Part shown: positions 1-9,259 of the stretch, piece by piece
Position numbering within the stretch: position 1 is the stretch's first letter
How the letters are laid out: the number at the start of each line of letters is the position of its first letter
Assembly (NCBI GenBank): GCA_963791315.1
Contig: CAWBRQ010000006.1
Span: 1-64,000, forward strand
DNA length: 64,000 bases
Source of the DNA: JACCZX01 sp963791315
Lineage (GTDB): Bacteria; Pseudomonadota; Gammaproteobacteria; Burkholderiales; Burkholderiaceae_F
Direction: 5' to 3'
The notes under the pieces: generated by a model
Seen by the model: only the letters and a program-made list of their open reading frames with translations
Databases searched by the model: none
Told to the model about the DNA's origin: nothing
Position numbers and translations under genes: made by a program

Positions 1-1
1 C

Positions 2-214
2 GACGCAATTGCACCGGGTTTCTTTCCGACCGCATTGACCGAACCCATCGTGAACGATGCGACGCGCTGGCAGAAAATGGCCGACAGCACTTTCGCCGGG
101 CGCAACGGCGAGTTGCGCGATTTGCGCGGCACCGCGCTGTTTCTCGCCAGCCGCGCATCCGACTACGTGACCGGTCAGACCATCTTTGTCGACGGCGGAT
201 TCTCTGCCGGCTGA
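2..214 (+). CDS. SDR family oxidoreductase, C-terminal part
   Basis: The open frame enters from the left edge and stops at 212-214. The roughly 70 visible residues are typical of the C-terminus of a classical short-chain dehydrogenase/reductase: an APGFFPT segment after the catalytic strand, a variable substrate-loop helix, LRGTALFLASRASDYVTGQ, and the closing FVDGGFSAG. In this family that last segment is the beta-G strand at the tetramer interface. The cofactor motif and the catalytic Tyr/Lys lie outside the window, so the substrate cannot be named. It converges with the TRAP transporter genes on the other strand. Confidence 0.85.
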   Translation, partial: DAIAPGFFPTALTEPIVNDATRWQKMADSTFAGRNGELRDLRGTALFLASRASDYVTGQTIFVDGGFSAG

Positions 215-235
215 CGAGTTGCGCTGTCAGCGGCT

Positions 236-1509
236 TCAGCGGTTGAGCGTGAATAGCGAAAGCGCGGGGACGAAGCCGATGATGACGGACACGATGACCA
301 TCGCGATCACGAACGGGAATGCCTGCTTGGCGATGGCCGTGATCGACGTTCGCGTGAGCCCCGCCATGACGAACAGATTCAGGCCGAACGGCGGCGTGAT
401 GAACCCGAGGCCCAGCGTGGTGATCATGAAGACGCAGAAGTGGATCGGGTCCATCCCGATCTGCTTCGCGAGCGGAAACAGCAGCGGGCCCGAGGACCAC
501 GATGTTGGGGCTCGCCTCCATGAACATTCCGGCGACGATCCAGATGACGAGCATCAACAGAATGATCTGAGTGCGGGTGGTGCCCATGCCGGTCACCCAC
601 GCGACGAACTGCTGCGGCACATCCAGGACGGTGAGCGCCTGCGCGAACAGCAGGGCGACGGCGATGATCGGCAGGATCACGCCGCACACGCGCGCGCTCG
701 TGCCCAGCATCGCGGGCAGGTCGCGGATCGAGAGCTGCCGGTCGCGCAGCCCGATCGCCGATGGCCACCGCCACCGCCACCGCGGCCGACTCGGTCGGCG
801 TGAACACGCCTGAGTAGATGCCGCCGAGAATGATCAGCGGTATCGCCAGCGCCCAGCGGGCGTCGATCAGCGCGCGCCACCAGTTGGACAGCGAAAAACG
901 CGCGGTGGATCGTTCGTAACCGCGGATGCGATTGATGATCGCATTGGTGATCATGACGGCGAGCAGCACCATCACGCCCGGAACGAATGCCGCCTGGAAC
1001 AGCGTGGCCGACGAGATCCCGAGCACCAGACCGATGATGATGTAGGCGATCGACGGCGGTATCAGAATGCCGGTGCACGCACCCGATGCGACCAGCGCGC
1101 ACGCGTAGGCGCGTGGGTACCCTTTCTGTTGCAGGCGATCCATCGTCAGTCGACCGACCGCTGCAGCATCGGCCGCATCGGATCCGGAGATGCAGGAGAA
1201 CAAGCCGCACCCCATCACGGTCGAGGTTCCGAAGCCCGAGCGAAAGCTTCCGAAGCTCGCCTCGGCGAAATTGAGCAGCTTGATTCCGAGGCCGCTGCGC
1301 ACCATCGCGTCGCCGGTCAGAATGAACAACGGGATGGCGATCAGCGCAAAGCTGTCGACGCCCTCGAACAGCGCTTCGCCGACCAGCGTCAGGGGTAGCG
1401 CGCCGGTGCTTGCGAGCATGGCTACCGTGCCGAGCCCCATGGCCACCCAGAACGGCACGCCGAGCACGAGCAGCGCGACCATGGCTACGATCGACAGAGC
1501 GATCGCCAT
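236..1509 (-). CDS. TRAP transporter large permease (DctM-like), frameshifted
   Basis: This is the large membrane subunit of a TRAP importer, which couples the Na+ or H+ gradient to uptake of an organic acid delivered by the periplasmic binding protein. Reading from 1509 leftwards gives MAIALSIVAMVALLVLGVPF, then FALIAIPLFILTGDAMV, GCGLFSCISGSDAADAAAVG and ILIPPSIAYIIIGLV, all typical DctM signatures, and finally GLGFITPPFGLNLFVMAG. The protein is spread over three frames: the frame changes near 755-760 and again near 490, each explained by one extra base. Summed length is about 425 residues, normal for DctM. Its start lies 2 nt after the stop of the DctQ gene, so the two are co-transcribed. 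The substrate is unknown. Confidence 0.88.
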
Positions 1510-1511
1510 CG

Positions 1512-2032
1512 CTACTCTTCGAACATCGTTTTGCCCACGTAAGGCTCGGTGCGATGGAGCAGATTGCGCACGTCGCGCCGCAGCGCCTGCACGCTGCGCC
1601 AGATGACGAGCGCGAAGCCGATCGGCACGGCCGCTTCAAACCACGCCTTGTTGACGCGCAGGACGGGGGTGGTGCCTTCGAAGTGAAGGAGCTGCTGGAT
1701 GGTGTGCGTCGACCAGTACAGCGCAATACACGCGAACGCGATCGTGGCCAGCTCTGCGAAGACGTACAGCACGCCCTTGGTCGCGGGGCCGACGCGACTC
1801 AGCACGATGTCGAAGCGCACGTGCGCGCGCTCACGCACTGCATACGCCGCACCGATCCAGCCCAGATAGATGAAGGCATAGCGCGCCACCTCTTCCGCCC
1901 AGGCAGAGGAGTAATTGAGCAGAAAACGACGCGCGACCTCCTGCACGATGACGAAGCAGATGAACGTGTAGAAGATCGAGCATCGACCAGCGCTCGCGCG
2001 TTCTGGTCGAGCTGCTTTAAGAATCGTGTCAT
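1512..2032 (-). CDS. TRAP transporter small permease (DctQ-like), frameshifted
   Basis: This is the four-helix small membrane subunit that pairs with DctM. The start at 2032 gives MTRFLKQLDQNARALVDA. After a frame change near 1980 the protein continues FYTFICFVIVQEVARRFLLN, AWAEEVARYAFIYLGWIGAA and VRERAHVRFDI, which are the conserved DctQ elements (R-F-L-N, W-E-E, H-V). Summed length is about 172 residues, usual for the family. It sits between the binding-protein gene and DctM in the order P-Q-M. The frame change looks like one missing base, so the gene may be intact in the organism. Confidence 0.85.
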
Positions 2033-2125
2033 CGCGCAGGAGTCGCCGCAGCGGAACGCGCGAGCGCTCCGCCGCGGCAGGCGATGCGATGCCTTGTTGC
2101 GGGGCGCCGCGTCGCGCGCGCGGGT

Positions 2126-3280
2126 TCAGCCGGTGTATTCGCCGACCGTGATCGGACCCTTGGTGTTCGCCGCCGCCTTGAGCTTCTCGAAATTGGCGAC
2201 CGAGCCCGCGAACTTCACCTTGAATTCCTCCCACTCCTTGCGCGGCTCGCCGCACGCTTCCACCCATTGCTTGTACTCCGAAGCGTTGATCGCGTAGAAC
2301 TGCGCACCCGCCTTCTTGAATTCGGCGATCGACACCGCACGAGCTTTCTCGATCTGCGCGAACGATTCCTGCTGTGTGCGCTCGGCAGCTGCATCGAATG
2401 CGATCTGAAGGTCTTTCGGTAGTGCCTGGTACCAGCCGGCGTTCGCGGCGAACATCTGCGCGTCGGACACCGAGCGTACGACGGTAAGGTGGCCGAGGAT
2501 GTCGGTAAATCCGAACGTGTACAGCGGTGCAATCGCGGGATCGAGTCCGTCGGCCACGCCTTGCTTCATCGCAGTGGCGGTCTCGCCCCACGGCACGACC
2601 GTCGGATTGGCTCCGGCAAGCCGGTAGAACGTCTGCAGCAGTTGCGAGGGAGGAACCCGCATCTTCATTCCCTGCATGTCGCCCGGCACCTTGACCGGGC
2701 GGAAGCCCTTACGGCTCGAGATGGTGCGCGAGTCCATCGTGAAGTAGAAGATCGGCTGGTAGCCACGCGTCGTGACCTTAGGGGTGATCTCTTCGTTCCA
2801 TGCGCGCGAAGTGACGAGATTCGCGAACTTCTGGTTCTCGCCGCACCAGAACGGAATGTTGATCAGATCCACCGCCGGTGCATACGGGGAGAAATTTGAC
2901 AGCGAAACCGCGCCGCCCTGCACGGTTCCGCCCTGAATCTTCTGCGCGAGCGCTGCGCCGATGCCAAGCTGCCCTGCCGGATGCAGCTTCACATAGATGG
3001 CGTTCTTCGAAGATGCTTCGAGGTTCGTCTTGAATTGCGACTGCGGGATCGGTAGGTGGGCCCAGTCTTCGTTTTTGTATTCGGTCGCGAAGAGCATTGT
3101 CGATTTCGCGGCCTTCTGCTTCGCCTCCTCATCGGCCGCGGTTTGCGCGATCGCATCGTCGGACCACAGATAACCGCCGATCGACGCGAGTACCGCGGTC
3201 GTGAAGCCGTAGCGGCCGCAGATCTCCAGGAACCGACGCCGCTCGGGACTCGTCTGCTCCGTAATTCTGGATTGCTTCAT
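2126..3280 (-). CDS. TRAP transporter solute-binding protein (DctP-like)
   Basis: This is the periplasmic receptor of the TRAP importer, 384 residues. The N-terminus RRRFLEICGRYGFTTAV resembles a twin-arginine signal, ending around AIAQT near residue 47. The mature part shows the DctP fold: KLHPAGQLGIGAALAQKIQGG (early ligand-binding segment), MQGMKMRVPPSQLLQTFYRLAGANPTVVPW with the Arg that usually pairs with a substrate carboxylate, and a long C-terminal helix. The gene is first in the P-Q-M order on the minus strand and its start overlaps the stop of the small membrane gene upstream by 4 nt. A role in organic-acid uptake is family knowledge; the actual ligand is unknown. Confidence 0.9.
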   Translation of the reverse strand: MKQSRITEQTSPERRRFLEICGRYGFTTAVLASIGGYLWSDDAIAQTAADEEAKQKAAKSTMLFATEYKNEDWAHLPIPQSQFKTNLEASSKNAIYVKLHPAGQLGIGAALAQKIQGGTVQGGAVSLSNFSPYAPAVDLINIPFWCGENQKFANLVTSRAWNEEITPKVTTRGYQPIFYFTMDSRTISSRKGFRPVKVPGDMQGMKMRVPPSQLLQTFYRLAGANPTVVPWGETATAMKQGVADGLDPAIAPLYTFGFTDILGHLTVVRSVSDAQMFAANAGWYQALPKDLQIAFDAAAERTQQESFAQIEKARAVSIAEFKKAGAQFYAINASEYKQWVEACGEPRKEWEEFKVKFAGSVANFEKLKAAANTKGPITVGEYTG

Positions 3281-3528
3281 ATTGGATGCCTCCCTGGCTG
3301 TAGATCGCTGCGTGCCTCGATCACAAGCACGCCGGCGACGAAGAAGATGACTGCGGCCAAGACGACGACAAACTCACCAATATTGCCGAGACGCCACGGA
3401 ACCGAGAAGTGCAGTAGTACCGCGGCTTTGCCGACCAGCACGTCAACGACGTAGATGATCAGCAAGGTGGCGGCAACGCGGAAACAGATGCGTGCAGCTG
3501 GTGGATGAGCCATCGACGGCGAGGCCAT
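3277..3528 (-). CDS. Small two-helix membrane protein upstream of dctP
   Basis: An 83-residue protein with two clear hydrophobic segments, AATLLIIYVVDVLVGKAAVL and FVVVLAAVIFFVAGVLVIEA. No family is recognised. Its stop overlaps the start of the TRAP binding-protein gene (ATGA-type overlap, 3277-3280), so it is probably translationally coupled to the importer. An alternative start is the second Met at 3513. It could be an accessory membrane subunit or a regulator of the TRAP system, but nothing in the sequence proves it. Confidence 0.6.
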   Translation of the reverse strand: MASPSMAHPPAARICFRVAATLLIIYVVDVLVGKAAVLLHFSVPWRLGNIGEFVVVLAAVIFFVAGVLVIEARSDLQPGRHPI

Positions 3529-3766
3529 GAATCTCCAGATCCAAAGGCGCTACAGGCACGCAGCGCGAGAGCGCTCGCTTGTCGTTGTAGGCGCGTGCAG
3601 TCTATCCGGGCCCGCGCGCGGGTGTCAACGCGTTGGCGGCCGCGCAGCCGCGCAAGCGATGCGCTGTGGCCGCGCGCATCAGCCGGCACTTAGAATGATT
3701 CGGCTACAGGATGGTCGGAATCTCGCGCGAGACGCTCGAGTCAAGCTAAACAAGGTTGATACTCGC

Positions 3767-5383
3767 ATGGATGATCCGCAGTACGACTACATCGTAGTGG
3801 GCGCGGGCTCGGCCGGGTGCGTGCTCGCGTCGCGGCTCTCCGAGGACCCGGCCACGCGTGTGCTACTGCTCGAGGCGGGCCCGCCCGACCGTTCGATCTG
3901 GATTCATTTGCCGATCGGCTACGGCAAAACGATGTGGGACAAACGCTACAACTGGTGCTTCCATACCGACCCCGAACCGAACATGAACGGCCGCCGTCTC
4001 TACTGGCCGCGCGGCAAGACGCTCGGCGGCTCGAGCGCCATCAACGGGCTTATCTACATCCGTGGACAACGCGAGGACTACGACCACTGGCGCGCGCTCG
4101 GCAACGTCGGCTGGGGCTACGACGATGTGCTGCCGTACTTCATCCGCAGTGAATGCAACGAACGTGGAGCGAGCCCTTTTCATGGTGGCGACGGTCCGGT
4201 GCGCGTATCGAACATTGCGCATCGGCACGCTCTGATCGATGCATTCATCGACGGAGCGGCATCGCTCGGCGTACCGCGCAACGATGACTTCAACGGAATG
4301 ACGCAGCAGGGAGCCGGTTACTTTCAGCTGACGACTCACAAAGGCTTACGCAGCAGCGCAGCGACTGCGTATCTGAAGCCGGCTCGCCACCGGCCCAACC
4401 TCCGCATCGAAACCGGCGCCTACACGACGAAACTATTGCTCGAAGGGCGGCGCGCCACCGGTGTCAGTTACGTACAGAACGGTCGCAATCTCAACGCACA
4501 TTGCACGCGCGAGGTTTTGCTGGCGGCAGGCGCGATCCAATCACCGCAGCTGCTGCAGCTATCAGGAATTGGCCCGTCGGCGCTGCTCGCGCTGCATGGC
4601 ATTGACGTTGTGCACGATCTGCCGGGAGTCGGTGAAAACTTGCAGGACCACCTGCAGATCCGACTGATTTACGAATGTACACAGCCAATTACCACCAACG
4701 ATGAACTGCGGTCGCTCGTCGGGCGCATCAAGATCGGTCTGCAGTGGCTTATCGCAAGGCGCGGCCCGCTGGCGGTCGGCATCAATCAGGGGGGCTGCTT
4801 TATGCGTGCGCTGCCGTCCGAGTCAATGACGCCGGACATCCAGTTTCATGTGGCCACACTGTCGGCCGATATGGCAGGCGGCGCGGTGCACCCGTTCTCA
4901 GGATTCACGCTGTCGATTTGCCCTCTGCGGCCGGCGTCGCGTGGAACCGTTGCGATCAGATCGCGCGATCCAATGCAACCGCCGTCGATGCAGCCTCGTT
5001 ACCTGACCGAAGAAATCGATCGCCGCACGACGGTTGCCGGGATGCGGGCCGCGCGCGCGATCGCGCAATCCGGACCGATGCGGCCATTCGTGCGACGCGA
5101 AGTCAAACCTGGTCCAGAGGCCATCAGTGACGATGCGCTGTTGGAGTTTGCGCGCGACAATGGTGCGACAATCTTTCACCCATCGGGCACATGCAAGATG
5201 GGCAGCGACCCGCTGGCGGTCGTCGATGCGCGTCTGCGAGTGCATGGGATCGCGGGCCTGCGCGTGGTTGACTGCTCGATCATGCCGGTACTAGTCAGCG
5301 GCAACACCAATGCGCCGGTGATGATGATTGCCGAGAAGGCGGTCGACATGATTCGCGAGGATGTGCAGCGCGTGCCGAACTGA
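3767..5383 (+). CDS. GMC family oxidoreductase (choline dehydrogenase-like)
   Basis: This is an FAD-dependent alcohol oxidase/dehydrogenase of 538 residues, normal for bacterial GMC enzymes. The start at 3767 is chosen because the dinucleotide fold follows at once: YIVVGAGSAGCVLASRLSED. GMC signature 1 is GKTLGGSSAINGLIYIRG and signature 2 is GAIQSPQLLQLSGIGP. The C-terminus carries HPSGTCKMG with the catalytic His, and SGNTNAPVMMIAEKAVDMI. There is no signal peptide, so it should be cytoplasmic. It is divergent from the TRAP genes and could oxidise an alcohol they import. Family members range from BetA to polyethylene-glycol and alkanol dehydrogenases, so the substrate is left open. Confidence 0.9.
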   Translation: MDDPQYDYIVVGAGSAGCVLASRLSEDPATRVLLLEAGPPDRSIWIHLPIGYGKTMWDKRYNWCFHTDPEPNMNGRRLYWPRGKTLGGSSAINGLIYIRGQREDYDHWRALGNVGWGYDDVLPYFIRSECNERGASPFHGGDGPVRVSNIAHRHALIDAFIDGAASLGVPRNDDFNGMTQQGAGYFQLTTHKGLRSSAATAYLKPARHRPNLRIETGAYTTKLLLEGRRATGVSYVQNGRNLNAHCTREVLLAAGAIQSPQLLQLSGIGPSALLALHGIDVVHDLPGVGENLQDHLQIRLIYECTQPITTNDELRSLVGRIKIGLQWLIARRGPLAVGINQGGCFMRALPSESMTPDIQFHVATLSADMAGGAVHPFSGFTLSICPLRPASRGTVAIRSRDPMQPPSMQPRYLTEEIDRRTTVAGMRAARAIAQSGPMRPFVRREVKPGPEAISDDALLEFARDNGATIFHPSGTCKMGSDPLAVVDARLRVHGIAGLRVVDCSIMPVLVSGNTNAPVMMIAEKAVDMIREDVQRVPN

Positions 5384-5405
5384 GTTCATTGGCACCAAAA
5401 CCCGA

Positions 5406-5999
5406 CTAGCGCGCGGACTTCCGGGCCTTCTTCGCCTTCAGATCAGCGAGGATCGGGCGCACCGACGAGGTAAATCGACCCGGGTCCTCGCAGGAGCGAG
5501 CAAGCAGCATCGCGCCCTCAAGTACGCTCACCAACATCCGCGCCACATCGCGTGCCGGCGCGCCCTGGCGCAGTACCTTCTCCCCTCGGCCACGCTCGAT
5601 CAGGTGGGTGAGCCACAACTCGTTTCGTTCGAAAAACTTGCGCACCTGCGCGCGCATTTTGCCGGGAAGCGTGCTGTATTCCGCCGCTAGCATGCCGCAC
5701 AGACACAGCCGATCGTTGACCAACACGTCCTCGTAGAGCTTCGCGTAACGCGAGAGCTTGCCTGCTGCGTCGTCCTTGCTGCGATCGATCTCTGCGAGTG
5801 CGGTATCGAAGTTCTCGCCATAGCGCTGCATCAGCGCCTGTCCCAGATCGGACTTGGTACGGTAGTGGTGATGCAGGCTTGCCTTGGCAATGCCAAGTTC
5901 GGCGGCAATGTCGGAGTAACTGAAACCGTTGAAGCCGCGCGTTTGCGCAAGACGTTCGGCGATGTTCAGCATGCGGGTGGCAGTATTCACAGTTGACAA
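5406..5999 (-). CDS. TetR family transcriptional regulator
   Basis: A 197-residue repressor of the usual TetR size. The N-terminal helix-turn-helix is at about residues 26-48 (YSDIAAELGIAKASLHHHYR), followed by KSDLGQALMQRYGENF. The C-terminal ligand/dimerisation part contains LCLCGMLAAEYSTLP, as in the AcuR/YcdC-like branch. It is divergent from the DUF1059 and FAD-oxidase genes. The 120-bp gap holds two palindromes beginning 5 nt upstream of its start codon, which makes autoregulation and control of the divergent genes likely. The C-terminus ends in a lysine/arginine tail. Confidence 0.92.
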   Translation of the reverse strand: MSTVNTATRMLNIAERLAQTRGFNGFSYSDIAAELGIAKASLHHHYRTKSDLGQALMQRYGENFDTALAEIDRSKDDAAGKLSRYAKLYEDVLVNDRLCLCGMLAAEYSTLPGKMRAQVRKFFERNELWLTHLIERGRGEKVLRQGAPARDVARMLVSVLEGAMLLARSCEDPGRFTSSVRPILADLKAKKARKSAR

Positions 6000-6004
6000 G
6001 ATAC

Positions 6005-6046
6005 CCTACCTGTTGGTAGGTTGTCACCTGCCTACCAGTTGGTAGG
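6005..6046. promoter_or_regulatory. Tandem TetR-type operators
   Basis: Two almost identical perfect palindromes lie at 6005-6020 and 6031-6046. Each has 6-bp arms CCTACC/GGTAGG around a 4-bp centre (TGTT in one, AGTT in the other). They are spaced 26 bp start to start, which places two repressor dimers on nearly the same DNA face. They sit just upstream of the TetR start (5999) and about 80 bp before the DUF1059 gene, so they probably control both directions. Confidence 0.8.
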
Positions 6047-6126
6047 CAATTGAGATCATATCCGCCCGACGCCGTGCGCGTTCGGAGTTTGTTCTGCTCA
6101 TTCCTGCCTTTGCAAAGGAGTTCGTC

Positions 6127-6336
6127 ATGGGACGCAAATACATTGATTGCCGCGAGTTTCCGAGTGAAATGAGTTGCACCGTAGCGATTTCGGCCGACAC
6201 GGACAAGGAGTTGATCGACGCGGCGGTTCAGCACGCGGTAGCGGTGCACGGACACAAGGACACGCCGGAGTTCCGTCGGGAGATCAGCGGGGCGATCCAC
6301 GATGGCGTTCCGCCGCTTGCCAAGGCGGCCGCCTGA
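6127..6336 (+). CDS. DUF1059 domain small protein
   Basis: A 69-residue protein beginning MGRKYIDCREFPSEMSCTVA and ending in a helix with AAVQHAVAVHGHKDTPEFR. The spacing of the two Cys residues and the central VQHAV.VHGH segment fit the DUF1059 family of small proteins of unknown function. A strong ribosome-binding site (AAAGGAG, 6115-6121) precedes the ATG. It lies immediately downstream of the TetR operators and 62 nt upstream of the FAD oxidase, so the two plus-strand genes probably form the repressor's target operon. Confidence 0.8.
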   Translation: MGRKYIDCREFPSEMSCTVAISADTDKELIDAAVQHAVAVHGHKDTPEFRREISGAIHDGVPPLAKAAA

Positions 6337-6398
6337 CAGAACTGTGTTGGGTCGCTTCTGGCGGCCCGTTTGACTGACCTAGCGTCGAGGAGGAAGGC

Positions 6399-7797
6399 AT
6401 GGCGGACGAACTCGTTTCCAAGTTACAGCAGGGTTTGCGCGGTCGCGTGGTGGGTCGCGACGACGCCGACTACGATGCCGCCCGTGCGCTCTACAACGGG
6501 ATGATCGACAAACGGCCGCGACTGATCGCCCAATGTGCTGATGTTGCTGACGTGATCACTGCGGTGAACTTCGGCCGCACCGAGGCACTGCTAGTCGCGA
6601 TCCGGGGCGGCGCGCACAACGGCCCCGGCTTGGGCAGCTGCGACGGCGGCCTGGTGATCGACCTATCGAGATTGCGCGGCATTCGCGTGGATACAGCGAC
6701 CCGGACAGTGCGCGTCGAAGCCGGATGCACGTCGGGTGACGTCGACCACGCGACGCACGCGTTCGGCTTGGCGGTGCCGTTCGGAATCGTTTCGAGTACG
6801 GGTGTCGCCGGCCTGACGCTCGGCGGCGGAACCGGTTATCTGACGCGCAAGCATGGGTTAACCATCGACAACCTGCTCGAAGCCGATGTGGTTCTGGCCG
6901 ATGGTTCGTTCGTGACGACCAGCAAGACGCAGCACCCCGATCTGTTCTGGGCGTTGCTCGGCGGCGGCGGCAACTTCGGCGTGGTGACGAGTTTCCTTTT
7001 CCGGGCATATCCGGTCAGCACCGTCTACGCCGGCCCGATCTTCTGGGACGCGAAGGACGGCAAGCAGGTGATGCGCGCGTATCGGGATTACCTGCCGACG
7101 GCGCCCGAAGAACTCGGCATCTTTGTCGGATTGAAGACGGTGCCCTCGACCGATCCGTTTCCGAAGGAGCACTGGGGCAAGCGTGCCTGCGCGATTATCG
7201 GTGCATACAGCGGGCCCGTCGCCGAAGGCGAGAAGCTGATGGCAGGGCTGTTGCAAGGACTGCCTGCGCCGCTTTTCAACTGGATGGGTCGCGATGCCAT
7301 TCCCGGCGATCCAAGCGTTGTTCGACGTCTTCTTCCCGAAGGGCCTGCAGTGGTACTGGAAAGGCGACTTCGTCCGGACGTTGCCCGACGAGGCGATCGA
7401 CGTGCACATCGCGCAGGCGGCCAAGGCGCCGACCGAACTGTGCCTGATGCATCTGTATCCGATCGACGGCGCCGTGCGCCGCGTCCCAAGCGACGCGACC
7501 GCGTGGGGTACGCGCGATGCGACGTGGTCCATGGTGATCGCCGGAATCTCTCCGGATCCGAAGCAAGCCGGTGCGCTGAAGGCATGGGGACGTGCCTATT
7601 GGAAGGCTGTGCATCCGTTCAATCTCGAAGGTGCGTACGTCAACTTTTTGATGGACGACGAAGCCGACGGGCGCATCCAGGCGGCTTACGGGGCGAACTA
7701 CCGGCGTCTCGCTGCCGTCAAGGCGAAGTACGACCCGAAGAACTTCTTCCGCGTCAATCAGAACATCGTGCCGGTGGCGGCCGAGATGGAGCGGTAG
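6399..7797 (+). CDS. FAD-binding oxidoreductase, BBE-like, frameshifted
   Basis: This is a flavoenzyme of the berberine-bridge/6-hydroxynicotine-oxidase type. The PCMH FAD domain shows RGGAHNGPGLGSCDGGLVID, VEAGCTSGDVDHATHAFGLA, TGVAGLTLGGGTGYLTRKHG and LGGGGNFGVVTSF. The frame changes once near 7285-7310 (one extra base), then continues WSMVIAGISPDPKQAGALKA and the BBE C-terminal motif YGANYRRLAAVKAKYDPKNFF.VNQNI. Summed length is about 465 residues, normal for the family. A ribosome-binding site (GGAGGAAGG) lies just before the start. The substrate is unknown; the TetR neighbour suggests it is inducible by a small molecule. Confidence 0.87.
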
Positions 7798-7830
7798 GGA
7801 TACTTTGCGTAACTCTGAGGATGTGCATGT

Positions 7831-9226
7831 TCAACGAGCCGCTGAGCTAACAAACTTCCGCACGTCAGGCAACGGCGCGCGTCCTACAACCTCTTCGACC
7901 GCTCTGGCAACCTCGAGCAAGTGCGTATCGGCACCCGGTGCACAGCAAAGTTGCAGCCCGACCGGCAGTGTTCCGCACAGGTGATGTATGGGCAACGAAA
8001 CGCCACACTGCGCGAACATATTCCCGGGCCGGGTGTTCTGCGTGTTGAGCTTGTTCCACGCGCCCGCTTTCTCCACTGTGTCGTAGTCGGCCACGGGACC
8101 GGGTGTGACCACCACAGTTGGCGTGATCCACGCATCGAAGCCTCGCATCCGCTCGCGCATCAGTGCGGTCAGTTCGACGCGCCGCCTTTCATAGCGCAGA
8201 TACTCGTCTGCGGTGACATCGAGGCCGGCACTCGCGCGCGCCTGCACCACCGGATCCATGTCTTTCTTGTGGGCAATGAAGCGCTCGCGGCCAAAAAACG
8301 CAAGCCACTCGGCAGGCAACAGGCGCGCGAATAACGCGTCGTGCTCGCGCGCTTCGGGAACTGCAATGGGGGCGAGGTGCGCACCGCGACGAGCGCAAGC
8401 GCGCCAATGCCTCGTCGAAACACGCTCGCACATCGTTGTCGACGTTGTCGAAGTAATACTCGGTCGGAACACCGAGTACGAGCCGATCGATCGGCCGCGG
8501 CGATGAGCTGGCTTGCCCGCGCATCGCTGCCTCGACGAACGCAGCGTCGGCGGCACTGCTGGTAAACACGCCCAGACTGTCCATGTTCTTCGACAGTGGA
8601 AATACGCCTTCCACCGGCCAGTGGTCGGAGGTCGCTTTGTATCCCACGACTCCGCACAGTGCAGCTGGCCAGCGAACCGAGCCACCGGTGTCGCTGCCGA
8701 AAGTGATCGCCGCCATTCCTGCCGCCATCGCGACCGCCGAGCCGTGACTCGAGCCGCCCGTCATTCGTGCAATTTTGGGATCACACGGGTTCCACGGCAG
8801 GCGGTGCGTGAGATTGATGCCGCCCATCGCAAATTCGGTCGTGACCGTCTTGCCGACGATCACGCAACCCGCGCGCGATAGCGCAGTGACCAATGGGCCT
8901 TGCGCCGGCACGAGATCACTCACATCGACGCGACTGCCGGCATTCGTCGGCATGCCGTGAACACTGAACAAATCCTTCAGTGCGATCGGCACGCCCATTA
9001 ACGGGCCGAGGTCAGTTCCCGCAGAGCGCATGGCGTCGACCGCGGTAGCGCGCGCGAGGGCACCCTCATGATCGATGTACGAATACGCACCCAAGCGCGG
9101 CTGCAGCGCATCGATTCGGGCAAGGAAAGCTTGGGTCACGTCGCGCGAACGAATTCGACCCGCGTGAAAGGCAGTCGCAAACGACTGCAAGTCCAGGTCG
9201 CCGAACGGAAACGGAGGCAGGCTCAC
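7831..9226 (-). CDS. Amidase (amidase-signature family), frameshifted
   Basis: This is an amidase-signature hydrolase. The Ser-cisSer-Lys catalytic triad is visible as GVPIALKDLF (Lys), MTGGSSHGSAVAMAAGM (Ser) and FGSDTGGSVRWPA (nucleophile region). The frame changes once near 8395 (one extra base), after VRACFDEALARLR. The second fragment continues APIAVPEAREHDALFARLLP to the end, including DAWITPTVVVTPGPVADY. Total length is about 464 residues, as expected. It converges with the FAD oxidase and precedes the ABC importer on the same strand, with a 33-nt gap. It may process an amide imported by that transporter, but the substrate is not evident. Confidence 0.87.
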
Positions 9227-9259
9227 GACGGTTCGCTAGGGAAGGGGCAATTGATCTTT

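Noticed and set aside
677..1726. 349-codon open frame on the minus strand
   Set aside because: It is an Arg/Gly/His-rich shadow in another frame of the DctM and DctQ genes.
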